Of a stretch of DNA of 7,068 bases, positions 5,919 to 7,068 are shown in pieces (positions within the stretch are counted from its first letter, which is position 1; each line of letters starts with the position of its first letter). The translations under genes were made by a program, and so were the position numbers. Origin of the DNA: Desulfobacterales bacterium CG23_combo_of_CG06-09_8_20_14_all_52_9 (GTDB lineage Bacteria; Desulfobacterota; Desulfobacteria; Desulfobacterales; UBA2156); NCBI GenBank assembly GCA_002771315.1, contig PCSF01000105.1, positions 13,017 through 20,084 on the forward strand, in the 5' to 3' direction. Under the pieces are notes generated by a model that searched no databases, had not been told where the DNA came from, and was given only the letters and a program-made list of their open reading frames with translations.

Positions 5919-6394
5919 GCTTGGCTTCCTTGTTTAGGATTTTCCAGATGGATGACAGCGACTCCCCCCTCCTCGAACATCTGAGTGGACATGTGGTCCG
6001 CATAACCGGATTTATAGTAGATCTTTCGGATGCCGGCATTGATGAGCATCTTGGCACAGATGGCACAGGGTAAATTGGTGCAAAACAGGTCGGCACCCTT
6101 GATGGAGACGCCGTGAAGAGCTGCCTGGATGATGGCATTTTGCTCCGCATGGATCCCCCGGCAAAGCTCGTGCCTTTCGCCGGAAGCAAGCCCCATCTGT
6201 TCCCGAATGCATCCTGTTTCCAGGCAATGCCGGATTCCCGAGGGGGCGCCGTTATATCCGGTAGTTAGAATCCGCTTATCCTTGACGATGATTGCTCCCA
6301 CGGACCGTCTGAGGCAAGTGGAGCGCCTGGCCACCAGGGTTGCGATATCCATGAAATAGGTTTCCCAAGAAGGGCGGCCGTCGCTGTTTTCCAT
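5915..6394 (-). CDS. dCMP deaminase (ComEB / deoxycytidylate deaminase family)
   Basis: Zinc enzyme converting dCMP to dUMP, the substrate of thymidylate synthase. The 159 residues include RPSWETYFM at the N-terminus, GYNGAPSG (46-53), HAEQNAI with zinc ligand His82 and catalytic Glu84, and PCAICAK with zinc ligands Cys110 and Cys113. The insertion with Cys57, Cys62, His75 and Cys78 before HAE matches the extra Cys/His cluster usual in this family. The gene starts directly after the glyA stop (zero gap) with GGGAG about 12 bases upstream, and its stop overlaps nrdR. The ComEB name comes from a competence operon; nothing here indicates a competence role, so deoxynucleotide supply is the better reading. 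Confidence 0.95.
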   Translation of the reverse strand: MENSDGRPSWETYFMDIATLVARRSTCLRRSVGAIIVKDKRILTTGYNGAPSGIRHCLETGCIREQMGLASGERHELCRGIHAEQNAIIQAALHGVSIKGADLFCTNLPCAICAKMLINAGIRKIYYKSGYADHMSTQMFEEGGVAVIHLENPKQGSQA

Positions 6395-7068
6395 TCAGTT
6401 GGGCTCTCCCGGGTATAATTCCGGATAAATGGGAAACGCCCTGCAAAGATCCAGAGACTTTTTTCGGATCTCTTGAATCGTCTTGTCGTCTCCCGGTTTT
6501 TTCAAGACCCGAACGATCAGATCCGCGATATGGGCCATCTCAGATAGGCCCATTCCCCGAGTGGTTACCACCGGGGTGCCGATGCGGATCCCGCTGGTGA
6601 CCGCCGGCCCGGCAGGATCGAAGGGAATGGCGTTTTTGTTGGTGGTGATCCCCGCCCTCTCCAGCATTTCCTGGGCCGTCTTGCCGGTGAGGTTCAGGCT
6701 TCTCAGATCGAGCAGCAGCATATGGTTGTCTGTTCCTCCGGACACCAAATCCACCCCTTCACCCAGAAGGCCGGAAGCCAGGGCTTTGGCATTTTCGACG
6801 ACCCGTCGTTGATAAGCCTTGAATGTGTCCCCGAGGGCTTCCTTGAATGCCAAAGCCTTGGCGGCGATGACATGCATGAGGGGTCCGCCTTGAATCCCGG
6901 GAAAGATCTCCCGGTCGAATTTTTCTTTGTGTATCGCACGGGAAAGGATCAGTCCGCCCCGTGGACCTCGGAGGGTTTTATGCGTGGTAGAAGTGACCGC
7001 ATCAGCCGTTTGAATAGGGGATGGATGTAGCCCGGCTGCCACCAGGCCGGCGATGTGGGCCATATCCA
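6395..7068 (-). CDS. glyA: Serine hydroxymethyltransferase, C-terminal part (cut by window edge)
   Basis: PLP enzyme that interconverts serine and glycine and supplies 5,10-methylene-tetrahydrofolate. Only about the last 224 codons are present, a little over half of a usual protein of about 415 residues; the start lies beyond the right edge. The visible part opens at DMAHIAGLVAAG, whose Asp contacts the PLP ring nitrogen, followed by TTHKTLRGPRGG with the PLP-binding Lys, IQGGPLMH, and IRIGTPVVTTRGMG near the C-terminus. All are intact. The ATG at 7063 is an internal Met, not the start. The stop touches the ATG of the dCMP deaminase gene, which fits a shared transcript and a shared role in supplying thymidylate precursors. 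Confidence 0.97.
   Translation of the reverse strand, partial: DMAHIAGLVAAGLHPSPIQTADAVTSTTHKTLRGPRGGLILSRAIHKEKFDREIFPGIQGGPLMHVIAAKALAFKEALGDTFKAYQRRVVENAKALASGLLGEGVDLVSGGTDNHMLLLDLRSLNLTGKTAQEMLERAGITTNKNAIPFDPAGPAVTSGIRIGTPVVTTRGMGLSEMAHIADLIVRVLKKPGDDKTIQEIRKKSLDLCRAFPIYPELYPGEPN

Overview
The window reads as an ordinary biosynthetic chromosome segment from an anaerobic deltaproteobacterium (Desulfobacterota, probably a Desulfobacterales-like sulfate reducer). That placement is inferred from gene order and protein style; no taxonomic marker gene is present. The order glyA - dCMP deaminase - nrdR - ribD - ribE - ribBA - ribH - nusB is, from memory, typical of that group.

Layout. Positions 1-115 are a short leader with no convincing gene. 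Positions 116-553 (+) encode a small protein made of two copies of a Cys-containing, helix-turn-helix-like unit; I cannot name it. Positions 554-721 separate the convergent transcription units and hold a G-run-rich hairpin ending in seven T, probably the terminator of the small gene, plus a second hairpin at the end of the opposing operon. From 722 to the right edge everything is on the minus strand, densely packed and probably one operon. In transcription order: glyA (3' part only, cut by the window edge), a dCMP deaminase, nrdR, ribD, ribE, ribBA, ribH, nusB and a metallo-beta-lactamase-fold hydrolase. Two junctions are 4-bp ATGA overlaps (deaminase/nrdR and nusB/hydrolase), one is zero-gap (glyA/deaminase), and the others are 3 to 61 bp.

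How the genes work together. RibBA (GTP and ribulose 5-phosphate branches), RibD (deaminase plus reductase), RibH (lumazine synthase) and RibE (riboflavin synthase) form a full set of the dedicated enzymes from GTP and ribulose 5-phosphate to riboflavin, apart from the dephosphorylation step, which is not encoded here. GlyA (methylene-tetrahydrofolate supply), dCMP deaminase (dUMP supply) and NrdR (ribonucleotide reductase repressor) form a deoxynucleotide/thymidylate group at the front of the operon. NusB is the antitermination factor often found next to ribH. The hydrolase is a glyoxalase II-like enzyme of unknown substrate.

No mobile element, CRISPR array, tRNA, rRNA or defence system was seen. 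The points most worth a second look are the two-repeat CQLG protein, a His-to-Gln change at the metal-binding position of the RibB domain, and the G-rich terminator. I did not find evidence for a new multi-gene system.
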